Shown piece after piece: positions 16,214-24,480 of a stretch of 28,768 nucleotides of DNA (positions are counted from its first letter, which is position 1; every line of letters starts with the position of its first letter). The notes under the pieces are model-generated. The model saw only the letters and a program-made list of their open reading frames with translations. It was not told where the DNA came from and ran no database searches. The DNA comes from Bifidobacteriaceae bacterium. GTDB taxonomy: Bacteria > Actinomycetota > Actinomycetes > Actinomycetales > WQXJ01. Both the position numbers and the translations under genes were made by a program. Where the stretch lies: NCBI GenBank assembly GCA_031265345.1, contig JAISCU010000313.1:1-28768 (forward strand). Direction: 5' to 3'.

Positions 16214-17514
16214 AGCGCTCTCGCTCCCGCAAGCACGTCCCCGACAAGGCTCGCAGCGCCGACCGGAGAACGCCGCAAGGCGCTCCGCGCCACGGCCGTC
16301 AGGCGGCGGCGGGGCCGCCCGTCCAGATCGAACACGCCGTGCATGACGTCGGCGACCAACTCGCCGTAGGCGCCGTACATTCGTTCACATTCAAGGAACC
16401 TGGGCGCGCGGGCATAAGTCCGCATGTCGGCGCCCGCAGACGACCGCCACAGGGCGCGCTCGTAGGCGCCCAGACCACCGGCCGAAACGTCGCCGGTCGC
16501 GAGCGCCGCCGCGATCCCTTCTGCGGCCGCCACCCCCGAGGCGACCGCCAGGTCCATGCCGCGCACCGTCAACCCGGTGTTCAGGGTCAGCCCGGCGGCG
16601 TCACCGACCACGACCAGCCCGTCGGTTGTCAGCCGGCCGACCGCTGCCAGGCCGCCCTCCGCCACCAAGTGGCAGCCGTACTCCAATATCTCGCCGTCGC
16701 GCAGATACGGCGCGACGAACGGATGCCCGATGGCGTGCGCCATGATCTCCGCCGACGACTTGCCCTTGGCCAGCAGGTTGTCAAGACGCAACACGACCCC
16801 TACGGACAACGACTCTGCGTTCGTGTAGAGGAAGCCTCCGCCCGCGACCCCTTGGGTGCAGTCGCCGACCAGGGCCAGCGCGGCGCCTTCGTCGCCCGTC
16901 AGGCCGAACCGTTCCTCGATGGCCTGGCGAGGGAGGGCGACGACGCACTTCACGCCCACCCCCAACTCACGGTGTTCGGCCTGCCGCCGCAAACCAGCCT
17001 CGCGCGCCAGGAACGAGTTCACCCCGTCGGCCGCCACTACCACACGGGCGCGCAGGACGTCCTCGCCAGACCGCACCCCGACGACCCGAGATCCGGCGCC
17101 GACCGTTTCGGTTACGAGGCCGTCCACTCGCACGCCGGCCATCAGCATGGCGCCGGCCTCCTCGCAGCGGTCGGCCAGCCAGGTGTCGAGCCGCGCCCGT
17201 AGCACCGTCACGGCGTTCCCCGGGACGGCGAGGCGTTCGTCTCTGTAGTCCACCGCGACGGAGCTGTCGGCGTTCAAGAAGCACAACTGGTTGCGGATAA
17301 CCCGCCGCTCGACCGGTGCCTCGGCCAAGAAGTCGGGGAACACTTGGCCCAGGCCGTGGCAGTACAGCACCCCGCCCGACAGGTTCTTCGCTCCGGGAAC
17401 CTCGCCACGTTCGATCAACACGACTTCGTGCCCACGCTCGGCCAGCAGGTAGGCGGTGACGCACCCGGCGACCCCGGCGCCCACGACTATCACGTCCACA
17501 CTCGAATCGGTCAT
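16210..17514 (-). CDS. fixC: FAD-dependent oxidoreductase FixC (ETF:quinone oxidoreductase-like)
   Basis: Flavoprotein of 434 residues related to ETF-ubiquinone oxidoreductase. It has the FAD motif VIVVGAGVAGCVTAYLL with GAGVAG at residues 12-17, then VPGAKNLSGGVLY and the second dinucleotide region GLVVVGDAAGLT. It lacks the C-terminal ferredoxin domain of mitochondrial ETF-QO, which FixX supplies in trans. The ATG at 17514 follows fixB after 10 bases and has only a weak G-rich ribosome site, suggesting coupled translation. In anaerobes this complex can split NADH electrons between quinone and low-potential ferredoxin/flavodoxin; with CaiA in E. coli it feeds an acyl-CoA reductase. The sequence does not say which applies here. 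Confidence 0.93.
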   Translation of the reverse strand: MTDSSVDVIVVGAGVAGCVTAYLLAERGHEVVLIERGEVPGAKNLSGGVLYCHGLGQVFPDFLAEAPVERRVIRNQLCFLNADSSVAVDYRDERLAVPGNAVTVLRARLDTWLADRCEEAGAMLMAGVRVDGLVTETVGAGSRVVGVRSGEDVLRARVVVAADGVNSFLAREAGLRRQAEHRELGVGVKCVVALPRQAIEERFGLTGDEGAALALVGDCTQGVAGGGFLYTNAESLSVGVVLRLDNLLAKGKSSAEIMAHAIGHPFVAPYLRDGEILEYGCHLVAEGGLAAVGRLTTDGLVVVGDAAGLTLNTGLTVRGMDLAVASGVAAAEGIAAALATGDVSAGGLGAYERALWRSSAGADMRTYARAPRFLECERMYGAYGELVADVMHGVFDLDGRPRRRLTAVARSALRRSPVGAASLVGDVLAGARAL

Positions 17515-17524
17515 CCCGTCGCCC

Positions 17525-18457
17525 CTACCCCAGCGCGGCCGTTATGGCAGGCACGATTTCATACAGGTCGCCGACCAGCACGTAGTCGGACTCGGCCGCT
17601 ATCGGGGCCTCGGGATCGGTGTTGACCGAGACGATCGTCTTGGCTCCGCGCACTCCCGCCATGTGCTGGAGCTGGCCTGAAACGCCGACCGCCAGGTACA
17701 GTTCCGGAGCGATCTGCTGGCCGGAGATGCCGATGTAGCTGTCCCGGCCCAGCCATTCGAGGCCTTCCGCCAACGGCCGGGTGCAGGCCAGTTCCGCGCC
17801 CACAGCGCCCGCCAGCGCGGCGATCATGCCGAGGTCCTCCGGGCGCCGCAGGCCGCGGCCGACTCCGACGACGCGAGTTGCCGATCCGAGATCGACCTCG
17901 ACGTGTTGCCTCGGCACCGTTTCTACGATCCTGGCGCCCGGTCGCGGCGCGGCGTCGACGATGGTCACGGGCGCGGTTGCGCCTGATGCCGCCGGGGAGC
18001 CGCCTCCTTCCTGAACCAGGACCACGGGACCCGCGAAGTGCGCCGTCTCGAGCGCCATGCCGCCCAGGACCGACCGTTCGATCAACAGGCCGCCGCCGTC
18101 CGGGGTGACTGCCTGGACCCCTGTCAGGATGGGCGCTCCGAGAGTCGCGGCGATGCGGGCCGCCGTCACCCGCTCGGCCGGGCGGCGGCCGGCGAACACG
18201 ATTCCCGGCTCGTGGGCGACAGCGTCCGCGATGGCCGCCGCGTAGGACTCGACCGGCGTCGGCGCTGGGTCTCCGAACCACGACACTGCGTCGACTCCCG
18301 CGCTCGCCACAAGCGCGGCCAGGTCCGGCGGCCCGACCGCCGCCACGCGGACGCGACCTCCCAGAGCGCGGGCGGCTTCGACCAGTCCCGCAACTCCGGG
18401 ATGGCCCGCGACCACCACCCACGCATCGCGGCCCGTGCCCGTCAAGCTGTCGGGCAT
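17525..18457 (-). CDS. fixB: Electron transfer flavoprotein alpha subunit FixB
   Basis: Large ETF subunit, 310 residues. The C-terminal FAD-binding domain is clear: GRGLRRPEDLGMI (about 200-212), GISGQQIAPELYLAVGVSG and the final NTDPEAPIAAESDYVLVGD. The N-terminal domain is the usual ETF alpha/beta fold with RRPAERVTAARIAATLGAP. The ATG at 18457 overlaps the fixA stop in TGATG; longer frames to 18892 run through fixA and are rejected. With FixA it forms the dimer that docks to the acyl-CoA dehydrogenase encoded two genes upstream. Confidence 0.93.
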   Translation of the reverse strand: MPDSLTGTGRDAWVVVAGHPGVAGLVEAARALGGRVRVAAVGPPDLAALVASAGVDAVSWFGDPAPTPVESYAAAIADAVAHEPGIVFAGRRPAERVTAARIAATLGAPILTGVQAVTPDGGGLLIERSVLGGMALETAHFAGPVVLVQEGGGSPAASGATAPVTIVDAAPRPGARIVETVPRQHVEVDLGSATRVVGVGRGLRRPEDLGMIAALAGAVGAELACTRPLAEGLEWLGRDSYIGISGQQIAPELYLAVGVSGQLQHMAGVRGAKTIVSVNTDPEAPIAAESDYVLVGDLYEIVPAITAALG

Positions 18458-19269
18458 CACCACCACATCCCTTCTTCGCGCAGCGCATCGATCAACTCGG
18501 CGGCGGCCGCCGACGGCTCGGCGGCGGAGATGACCCGCCCCCGCCGCGCCACCCGCCGGGCGGGGGCCAGACGCCGGACGGTCCCCGCCAATGCGGCCAG
18601 TGAGGCGGCGTCGACGCCGAGTGCCGTCAAGTCGAGCCGTTCCACCGGTTTCCTGCCGGCCGCCATCATGTCCTTCATGCCCGGCACGCGCGGCTCCGCG
18701 GCGTCGGAGGCCACGGCGATCACGACGGGCGTTTCGACGGACAACACTTGGAGGCCTTCGGGGATGACACGCTCCACCCGCAGCGCGCCGCCTGGCTCGC
18801 GCGCTAGCGAGGTCACGTCGGTCAACACCGTCCAACCGAGGATTCCGGCGAGGACGGCTGGGACCAGCCGCGCTCCGGAGTCGACCGAACAATCGCCGGC
18901 CACCACCAAGTCGACGCCACCAATGTGACGGATCGCCTCGGCCAGCACTCGCGCAGTCCCTGAGGCTCCGGCGTCTTCGAACCGGTCGTCGGCGACCACC
19001 ACCGCCCGGTCGATCCCCCGCGCCAGAACGGCCTTGACCGCTATCGGCGCGCCGACGCTCTCCGCTCCGACGCTGAGAGCCACGACCTCCGAGCCCTCTT
19101 CAGAGCCACCGGTCGGCGGGTCGGCGGCGACTTGCCTGGCGACTTCGATCGCCACCGCGTCGTAGTCGCTCAGCGCTGGGCGTGCTCGTCCCATGTCGAC
19201 CTGTCCTTCCGCTTCGACGCGGACGTCCTGCGGGTCGGACGCCCACTTGTACGCCACGACGATCCTCAT
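18457..19269 (-). CDS. fixA: Electron transfer flavoprotein beta subunit FixA
   Basis: Small ETF subunit, 270 residues, which in bifurcating ETFs holds the NADH-oxidising FAD. It begins MRIVVAYKWASDPQDVRV with the family pattern LSDYDAVAIEVA, followed by a VVALSVGAE strand and the DLVVAGDCSVDSGARLVPAVLA block. The ATG at 19269 follows the acyl-CoA dehydrogenase gene after 45 bases, with GGAG six bases upstream. First of four tightly linked fix genes in the order A, B, C, X, the classical order. Confidence 0.92.
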   Translation of the reverse strand: MRIVVAYKWASDPQDVRVEAEGQVDMGRARPALSDYDAVAIEVARQVAADPPTGGSEEGSEVVALSVGAESVGAPIAVKAVLARGIDRAVVVADDRFEDAGASGTARVLAEAIRHIGGVDLVVAGDCSVDSGARLVPAVLAGILGWTVLTDVTSLAREPGGALRVERVIPEGLQVLSVETPVVIAVASDAAEPRVPGMKDMMAAGRKPVERLDLTALGVDAASLAALAGTVRRLAPARRVARRGRVISAAEPSAAAAELIDALREEGMWW

Positions 19270-19314
19270 CGCTCCATCCCTTCTCCGTCTTCGCTGGTTG
19301 TATCCATGCGGGGT

Positions 19315-20439
19315 TCACCGCAGCAAGCTCTTCGCGATGACCATCCGTTGGACCTCATTGGTCCCCTCGTAGATCTCGGTGATCCGGGCGTCCCGGTAAG
19401 CCCGCTCCACCGGGTATGCGACTGTGTAACCGTTGCCGCCGTGGATCTGGATCGCCTGCGAGGCGACCCGTGTGGCTGCCTGCGCGGCGAACAGCTTGGC
19501 CTGGGCGGCGGCCACACCGAACGGCTCGCCGGCGTCTTGCAGGCCAGCCGCCCGGTAGGTCAGCTGGCGCGCCGCCTCGACATCGGTCGCCATGTCGGCC
19601 ACCATCCATTGGATCGCCTGGAAAGCGCTGATCGGCTTGCCGAACTGGCGCCTCTCCTTCGCGTACTCGACGGAAGCCTCCAACGCGCCCTGGGCGATCC
19701 CGACTGCCTGGGCCGCTATTCCGACCCGGCCGCCGTCCAGGGTCGCCAGCGCGATCCGCAGCCCGTCACCCACCTGTCCGAGCAGGGCGTCCTGCGGAAC
19801 CCACAGGTCGTTGAAGAACAGCGGCGGCGTGCTGGAGCCCCGGATGCCCAGCTTGTCTTCGCCCTCGCCAACCGTGAATCCCTCCGTTGCGCGCTCCACC
19901 ACGAAGGCGCTGACCCCTGTGGGCGGCGTGCGCGCAAAGACCACGAAAACGTCTGCGTATCCGCCGCCTGTGATGAACACCTTGGAGCCGTTCAGGGAGT
20001 AGCCGTCGCCGTCCTTGAAGGCGGTCGTCTGGACGGAGCCGGCGTCGGTGCCGGCTCCCGGCTCGGTCAGGGCGAACGCGCCGAGCGTTCGGCCCGACGT
20101 GAGTCCCGGCAGGTACCGCTCACGCTGCGCCTCGGTGCCGAAGTGGAAGATGGGCCAGGTCGCCAGGGAGACGTGCGACTCGACTATCACCGCCGTCGTC
20201 GCGCAGACCCGCGCCAACTCCTCGATGGCGATCGCATAGCTGACGTGGTCCGTGCCGGCTCCGCCCCACCGCTCGGGGAACGGCATCCCCATCAGTCCGT
20301 GCTCGGCGAGCTTGGGGAGCGACTCGCGGGGGAAGCGGTGGTCGCGGTCGATCTCGGCGGCGATCGGTTTGATCTCCGCCTCGGCGAACTTCCGGACCAG
20401 CGTCCGTGTCAATTCTTGTTCGTCAGTCAACTGACTCAT
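19315..20439 (-). CDS. Acyl-CoA dehydrogenase, short-chain (butyryl-CoA dehydrogenase type)
   Basis: FAD enzyme that oxidises a short acyl-CoA or, with reduced ETF, reduces an enoyl-CoA. The 374-residue protein shows ALTEPGAGTDAG (124-134), GSKVFITGGGYAD (151-163), AVGIAQGALEASVEYAKER and the catalytic Glu358 in TEIYEGTNEVQRM. This Glu position is that of short-chain members such as Megasphaera butyryl-CoA dehydrogenase. The ATG at 20439 has AAAGG about 9 bases upstream. It lies directly before fixABCX, so those proteins are its likely electron partners. It may make butyryl-CoA from crotonyl-CoA or, in the route proposed here, reduce 4-hydroxycrotonyl-CoA to 4-hydroxybutyryl-CoA. Confidence 0.93.
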   Translation of the reverse strand: MSQLTDEQELTRTLVRKFAEAEIKPIAAEIDRDHRFPRESLPKLAEHGLMGMPFPERWGGAGTDHVSYAIAIEELARVCATTAVIVESHVSLATWPIFHFGTEAQRERYLPGLTSGRTLGAFALTEPGAGTDAGSVQTTAFKDGDGYSLNGSKVFITGGGYADVFVVFARTPPTGVSAFVVERATEGFTVGEGEDKLGIRGSSTPPLFFNDLWVPQDALLGQVGDGLRIALATLDGGRVGIAAQAVGIAQGALEASVEYAKERRQFGKPISAFQAIQWMVADMATDVEAARQLTYRAAGLQDAGEPFGVAAAQAKLFAAQAATRVASQAIQIHGGNGYTVAYPVERAYRDARITEIYEGTNEVQRMVIAKSLLR

Positions 20440-20458
20440 CTGATCGGCCTTTCCTGCC

Positions 20459-21778
20459 TTAGAGAGGGACTGCATCGGTCGCCCACGCTTCGTGGTGGCG
20501 CCGCTCGTGCTCAGCGGCGAGTTGGTCGCGGAAGTCGGGATGCGCCACCGAAATCAGTTCCCGGCTGCGCTGGCGGGAGGTCTTGCCTCGCAGCTGCGCC
20601 ACACCGTGCTCCGTAACCACATAGTCGACGTCGTATCGGCTTGTGGTGACGGCGGCGCCGGAGTCGATCAGCGGGACGATCTTCGAGATCTTGCCTTCCC
20701 GCGCGGTCGACGCCAGCGCCATGACCGTGCGGCCGCCCGCGCTCATGGAGGCGCCGCGCACGAAGTCAACTTGGCCGCCCACCCCGCTGATCTGCCTGGG
20801 CCCCACCGATGTGGAGACGACCTGGCCCAGCAGGTCGATCTGGACGCAGGAGTTGATCGAGACGAGGTTGTCATTGCGGGCGATCACCGCCGGGTTGTTG
20901 ACGAAATCCACCGGTGCCATCTCGACCGACGGGTTGTCGTCCACGAAGTCGTAGAGCCGGCGGGTTCCCATCAGGAACGAGACGACGGACCGTCCGGGGT
21001 GGAAGTTCTTTCGCCGTCCCGTCACCACGCCTGCCTCGATCAGGTCGACCACGCCGTCGGACAGCATTTCGGAGTGGATGCCCAGATCCTTCTTGTCGCG
21101 CAGCGACAACGCCACCGCGTCGGGGATCGCGCCGATCCCCAGTTGGAGGGTGTCGCCGTCACGCACCAGCGCGGCGCAGTTGCCGCCGATCCCGGCCTCG
21201 ACCTCGCCGATCTGCGGGCGAGGCAGTTCGATGACCGGCTCGTCCACTTCGATGATCGCGTCGAGTTCGCTGACGTGGATGAAGCTGTCGCCGAGCGTCC
21301 GCGGCATCTGCGGGTTGACCTGGGCTATCACCGTCCGTGCGGCCTGGGCGGCGGGCTTGGTGTAGTCGACGGAGAGGCCGAAGGAGCACCAGCCGTGCCG
21401 GTCCGGGGGTGAGAGATGGACCAGCGCCACATCGACGGGCAGGCCCCGCCTGAGCAGGTCCGGGACCTCGGAGAAGAACACCGGCGTGTAGTCGGCGTCG
21501 CCGTCTTCTATCGCGCGGCGGGTCGGCGGCCCGGCGAACAGCGAGTTGTGGCGGAAGTGGCCGCGCATCCCGGGCGAGCAGTAGGCCGCTTCCCCCATCG
21601 GGACCATGTGCACTATTTCGACGTCTGCCAGCCGTTCGCCCTGCGCCACCAACTCGCGCACCAACGCCTGGGGCTCGGCGCAGGCGTGGCCGATGACGAC
21701 GCGCTGGCCCGATTCGAGCCGCCGGACCGCTTCTGGCGCGGAGACCAGCCGCGAACGGTACTCGTCCCGCCACCTCAT
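20459..21778 (-). CDS. Acetyl-CoA:4-hydroxybutyrate CoA-transferase-like enzyme (Cat/AbfT family)
   Basis: Moves CoA from acetyl-CoA to a C4 acid, most likely 4-hydroxybutyrate. The 439-residue length matches AbfT. The two CoA-transferase domains are visible, with LVHLSPPDRHGWCSFGLSVD at 119-138, GIGAIPDAVA and the catalytic Glu237 in GIHSEMLSDG, almost the same position as Glu238 of the clostridial enzyme. The glycine-rich ISGVGGQVDFVRGA block follows. The ATG at 21778 overlaps the stop of the NifU-domain gene (ATGA); longer frames to 21961 cross that gene. The pairing with abfD supports 4-hydroxybutyrate as substrate, but related family members use butyrate or succinate, and 3,4-dihydroxybutyrate is conceivable. 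Confidence 0.92.
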   Translation of the reverse strand: MRWRDEYRSRLVSAPEAVRRLESGQRVVIGHACAEPQALVRELVAQGERLADVEIVHMVPMGEAAYCSPGMRGHFRHNSLFAGPPTRRAIEDGDADYTPVFFSEVPDLLRRGLPVDVALVHLSPPDRHGWCSFGLSVDYTKPAAQAARTVIAQVNPQMPRTLGDSFIHVSELDAIIEVDEPVIELPRPQIGEVEAGIGGNCAALVRDGDTLQLGIGAIPDAVALSLRDKKDLGIHSEMLSDGVVDLIEAGVVTGRRKNFHPGRSVVSFLMGTRRLYDFVDDNPSVEMAPVDFVNNPAVIARNDNLVSINSCVQIDLLGQVVSTSVGPRQISGVGGQVDFVRGASMSAGGRTVMALASTAREGKISKIVPLIDSGAAVTTSRYDVDYVVTEHGVAQLRGKTSRQRSRELISVAHPDFRDQLAAEHERRHHEAWATDAVPL

Positions 21779-22137
21779 CTCGACTCCCCCTCGGCGGCCA
21801 ACGTCCAGGGGCGTTCCCGCAGCAGACGGCGCGCTTGGGCGATGAGTCCGTCCGAGACCCCTGACGCGGCCCGGACCTCGGCCACGCCCGCCACCCGTGA
21901 CCGGACGGAATCCGCCACGAACGTGCTGATCTCCGCATGGGCCGCCGGACAGTGGGAGCACCGTCCGGTCAGGCGAAGGCTCAGCACGCCGTCCGGCGTC
22001 AGGCCGTCCACTTCGACGTCCCCGCCATGCAAGGCGAGGTAGGGACGCACCTCGGCGTCCAGCACGTCCTGGACCTGCTCCGCCAAAGGGCCGCGGGTCG
22101 TCGCCGAGGCTGCGGAGTGGAGGGTTGACACGGACAT
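21775..22137 (-). CDS. NifU C-terminal-domain (iron-sulfur scaffold-like) protein
   Basis: Small protein of 120 residues with the NifU/Nfu fold: VLDAEVRPYLALHGGDVEVDG (as two parts, about 25-45) and then the cluster motif TGRCSHCPAAHAEI with Cys60 and Cys63. Proteins with this domain hold a labile iron-sulfur cluster between two monomers and pass it to apo-enzymes. The gene sits three bases after abfD and overlaps the CoA-transferase gene, so it is made together with AbfD, whose product needs a [4Fe-4S] cluster. A dedicated cluster-delivery role for AbfD, and perhaps FixX, is inference. The tail after about residue 80 is not conserved to my eye. Confidence 0.85.
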   Translation of the reverse strand: MSVSTLHSAASATTRGPLAEQVQDVLDAEVRPYLALHGGDVEVDGLTPDGVLSLRLTGRCSHCPAAHAEISTFVADSVRSRVAGVAEVRAASGVSDGLIAQARRLLRERPWTLAAEGESR

Positions 22138-22140
22138 GGC

Positions 22141-23592
22141 TCAGGCACCAACCCGCGCGATCTTCTTGGCCAACGCCTTCTTACCAGCGAGGTCACCCTG
22201 GCGGTGGATCATGACGCGCTGGGCCTGGGGAGATCCCGCGCCGTGCAAGGATTCCGTCAGGTAGCCGACGGCCGCGCTGCCCAAGCTTAGGTTCTCGATC
22301 AGACGCATGATTCGCAGCCGGTCCTCAGTGGCGACACCAGGGGCCGCCGCCAGGTACTTCTCGACCACGGGACCCAGTTCGGCCGAGCGCAAGTCCTGCT
22401 CGGAGGGTGCCGTGACCATCAGGCCGCCCGCGATGTCCGAGGCCAGCCTCACGATCTCGTACGGGAACCGGGTGACGTTCTGCTTGCACACGTTGGCCAG
22501 CAGCAGGTCCACGAGATAGTTGCCCGATGCCGTCGGCTTGCCTTCCAGCGAACAGGCCAGTCCGCAGCTGAACAGCGTCTCGTTGAGATGGATCATCTCG
22601 ATCAGCTTGTCTTTGATGTGCGACGCCTTGGGCACGCCGTTGTAATCGGCCGCCACTGCCGCTGCGCCGATCAACACGTCGCCCACCCCTACCTTGCACC
22701 CGCCGTAGCTCTGCCGGTGATAGCCGGCGAACCGTTCCACCAGGACCCCGGCGAACTCGGTCTCACCGTTCAGGAAGATCCGGTCGTTCGGCACGAACAC
22801 GTCGTCGAAGACCACGAGGGCCTCCATTCCCCCGAACTCGGGGTTGCCGCGATCCAGGTCGCCGTCCTCCAACTTGCGCGTGTCACAGGATTGACGGCCC
22901 ACGATCATGAAAATCCCGGGCGCGTCGATTGGCAGCGCGAAAGCCACGGCGTAGTCCGCGTCCTCCGGCCGCATCGCCACTGTCGGCATGACGATGATCT
23001 CGTGCGAATTGGTGGCCCCGGTCTGGTGGGTTTTGGCCCCCCTGACCACTATGCCGTCCGGCCGCCGCTCGACCACCCGCAAATACAAGTCCGGGTCGGC
23101 CTGCTTGTGCGGGGGCAACGACCGGTCGCCTTTCGGGTCTGTCATCGCCCCGTCGACGGTAAGGTCGCGCTCCTGAACCCGGCGCAGGAAAGCCTCGAAG
23201 TTCTCGAAGTAGTGCGTGCCGTGGGCTTGGTCGACTTCATAGGTGGTCGAGTAGGTGGCGTTGAAAGCGTCCATGCCGACGCAGCGCTGGAAGCAGGCCG
23301 CGGTCTGCTGCCCCAGCAAGCGCTGCATCTTCACCTTGTTGACCAGGTCGTCGGCGCTCCGATGAATGTGGGCGAACCGGTTGACGCGCTCCCCGGTCAG
23401 CGGCGAGACCACGGTCATCAGGTCCAGGTGTTCAGGGTCCTGTGCCAGGTCGTAGGTCATCCGCACCGAGTTCAAGGACGGTCGCAGCACCGGGTTGTCC
23501 ACGAAGTCCTCCACCCGCTCGCCGAACAGGTACACCTTGGTGTCGAGTGCCCGGATGCTGGCGATGTACTGGTCGCCGGTCATGAGTGTCAT
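22141..23592 (-). CDS. abfD: 4-hydroxybutyryl-CoA dehydratase / vinylacetyl-CoA isomerase
   Basis: FAD and [4Fe-4S] enzyme that dehydrates 4-hydroxybutyryl-CoA to crotonyl-CoA by a radical mechanism. The 483-residue product matches the Clostridium aminobutyricum enzyme closely along its length. All four cluster ligands are present: Cys100 and Cys104 in AACFQRCVGMDAFNA, and His292 and Cys299 in AGYHRQSYGGCKVGVGDV. Other hallmarks are VDGAMTDPKGDR, GAKTHQTGATNSHE, GRQSCDTRK and TESLHGAGSPQAQR. The ATG at 23592 has GAGAGG 7 bases upstream; an ATG three codons later is possible. It lies 15 bases after an inositol-type epimerase gene, with no terminator between. The active enzyme is oxygen-sensitive, so this points to anoxic metabolism. 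It may serve 4-hydroxybutyrate fermentation or a new inositol route. Confidence 0.96.
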   Translation of the reverse strand: MTLMTGDQYIASIRALDTKVYLFGERVEDFVDNPVLRPSLNSVRMTYDLAQDPEHLDLMTVVSPLTGERVNRFAHIHRSADDLVNKVKMQRLLGQQTAACFQRCVGMDAFNATYSTTYEVDQAHGTHYFENFEAFLRRVQERDLTVDGAMTDPKGDRSLPPHKQADPDLYLRVVERRPDGIVVRGAKTHQTGATNSHEIIVMPTVAMRPEDADYAVAFALPIDAPGIFMIVGRQSCDTRKLEDGDLDRGNPEFGGMEALVVFDDVFVPNDRIFLNGETEFAGVLVERFAGYHRQSYGGCKVGVGDVLIGAAAVAADYNGVPKASHIKDKLIEMIHLNETLFSCGLACSLEGKPTASGNYLVDLLLANVCKQNVTRFPYEIVRLASDIAGGLMVTAPSEQDLRSAELGPVVEKYLAAAPGVATEDRLRIMRLIENLSLGSAAVGYLTESLHGAGSPQAQRVMIHRQGDLAGKKALAKKIARVGA

Positions 23593-23607
23593 GGAATTGC
23601 CTCTCAG

Positions 23608-24480
23608 CTACTTCTCCGGGGTGCCGGGGTTGGCGTCCAACAGAGTCCGGGCGCTGGCGGCCGCCCGGCGAACGGCATCGTCAACTGGCAGCTTGCGGTG
23701 GGTGGATGACAGGATCTCCACCCCCCACTTCCCGCTCCAACCCGTCTGCCGCAGCGCTTCCACCAGGCCGGCCAGGTCAAAGTCTCCCTCGCCGGGGAGG
23801 AGCCGGTTCTCGACGGTGTCCACCGGCAGTGTCCCCTTGACCTGGGCGGCCGCGTCCGACAGCTCAACACCGACGATCCGACCGCCGGGCGTGGCGGCGA
23901 CCGTCTCAAGCGGGGTGCCGGCCCTTTCGATGTGCCAGACATCGACTATCAGGCCGCCGGCCGGGTGCCCCGCCGCCTCAACCAAGCGAAGGCCGTCCTC
24001 GATGGTGGCGATGTTGGTCCAGGGCAGGAACTCGATCGCGAGGCGCGCGCCCACGTTGGCGGTCTGCGCCGCCAAGCCCGCGAATTCCTCGGCCCACCGG
24101 TCAAGGTCCCACGGCTGGCCGGAGTCGTCCGGACCTATCTTCAGGTCGCGGCCGCCCATGGCCTCGATCAGCCGCAGCATCTCGTATCTGGCCTGGTCGG
24201 ACGCTTCGCGGCGGGGTCCCGCCGGGAGCCACCAGTCCCCGAGCATTTCGGTCTCCCATTCGACCATCCCGTTGTCTTCCAGAATCGAGCGCATCACCCG
24301 CAACCCGTAGGCCTTCTCCGCGTCGAGCAGGTCGACGTGGAGGAAGCCCGCGCCCGTGAAGCCGGCCTTGGTCGCAGCCTCGACCCTGGTTCTGAAATCC
24401 ACTGGGGAGCGCTGATCCGCGTCGAGGGGACTGGTGTCGCCAGCCGTGGTCCAACAGGTGGCGAACAGTTCGTCGGTCAT
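23608..24480 (-). CDS. Sugar phosphate isomerase/epimerase family protein (IolI/IolH-like)
   Basis: TIM-barrel (AP-endonuclease 2 fold) protein of 290 residues. Likely metal ligands sit at the barrel strand ends: Glu150 in LAIEFLPW, Asp180 and His183 in LIVDVWHIERAG, Glu206 in VGVELSDA and Glu255 in WGVEILSS. Members of this family in iol clusters interconvert keto-inositols (IolI) or dehydrate inosose (IolE). Because a better IolE match lies at the right edge, an isomerase or epimerase of inosose isomers is the better guess here. The ATG at 24480 overlaps the stop of the dehydrogenase gene upstream (ATGA), so the two are made together. The exact substrate is not visible. Confidence 0.82.
   Translation of the reverse strand: MTDELFATCWTTAGDTSPLDADQRSPVDFRTRVEAATKAGFTGAGFLHVDLLDAEKAYGLRVMRSILEDNGMVEWETEMLGDWWLPAGPRREASDQARYEMLRLIEAMGGRDLKIGPDDSGQPWDLDRWAEEFAGLAAQTANVGARLAIEFLPWTNIATIEDGLRLVEAAGHPAGGLIVDVWHIERAGTPLETVAATPGGRIVGVELSDAAAQVKGTLPVDTVENRLLPGEGDFDLAGLVEALRQTGWSGKWGVEILSSTHRKLPVDDAVRRAAASARTLLDANPGTPEK

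Noticed and set aside
18458..18892. N-terminal extension of fixB to 455 residues
   Set aside because: It runs through the fixA gene in another frame; the ATG at 18457 gives a normal 310-residue FixB and overlaps the fixA stop.
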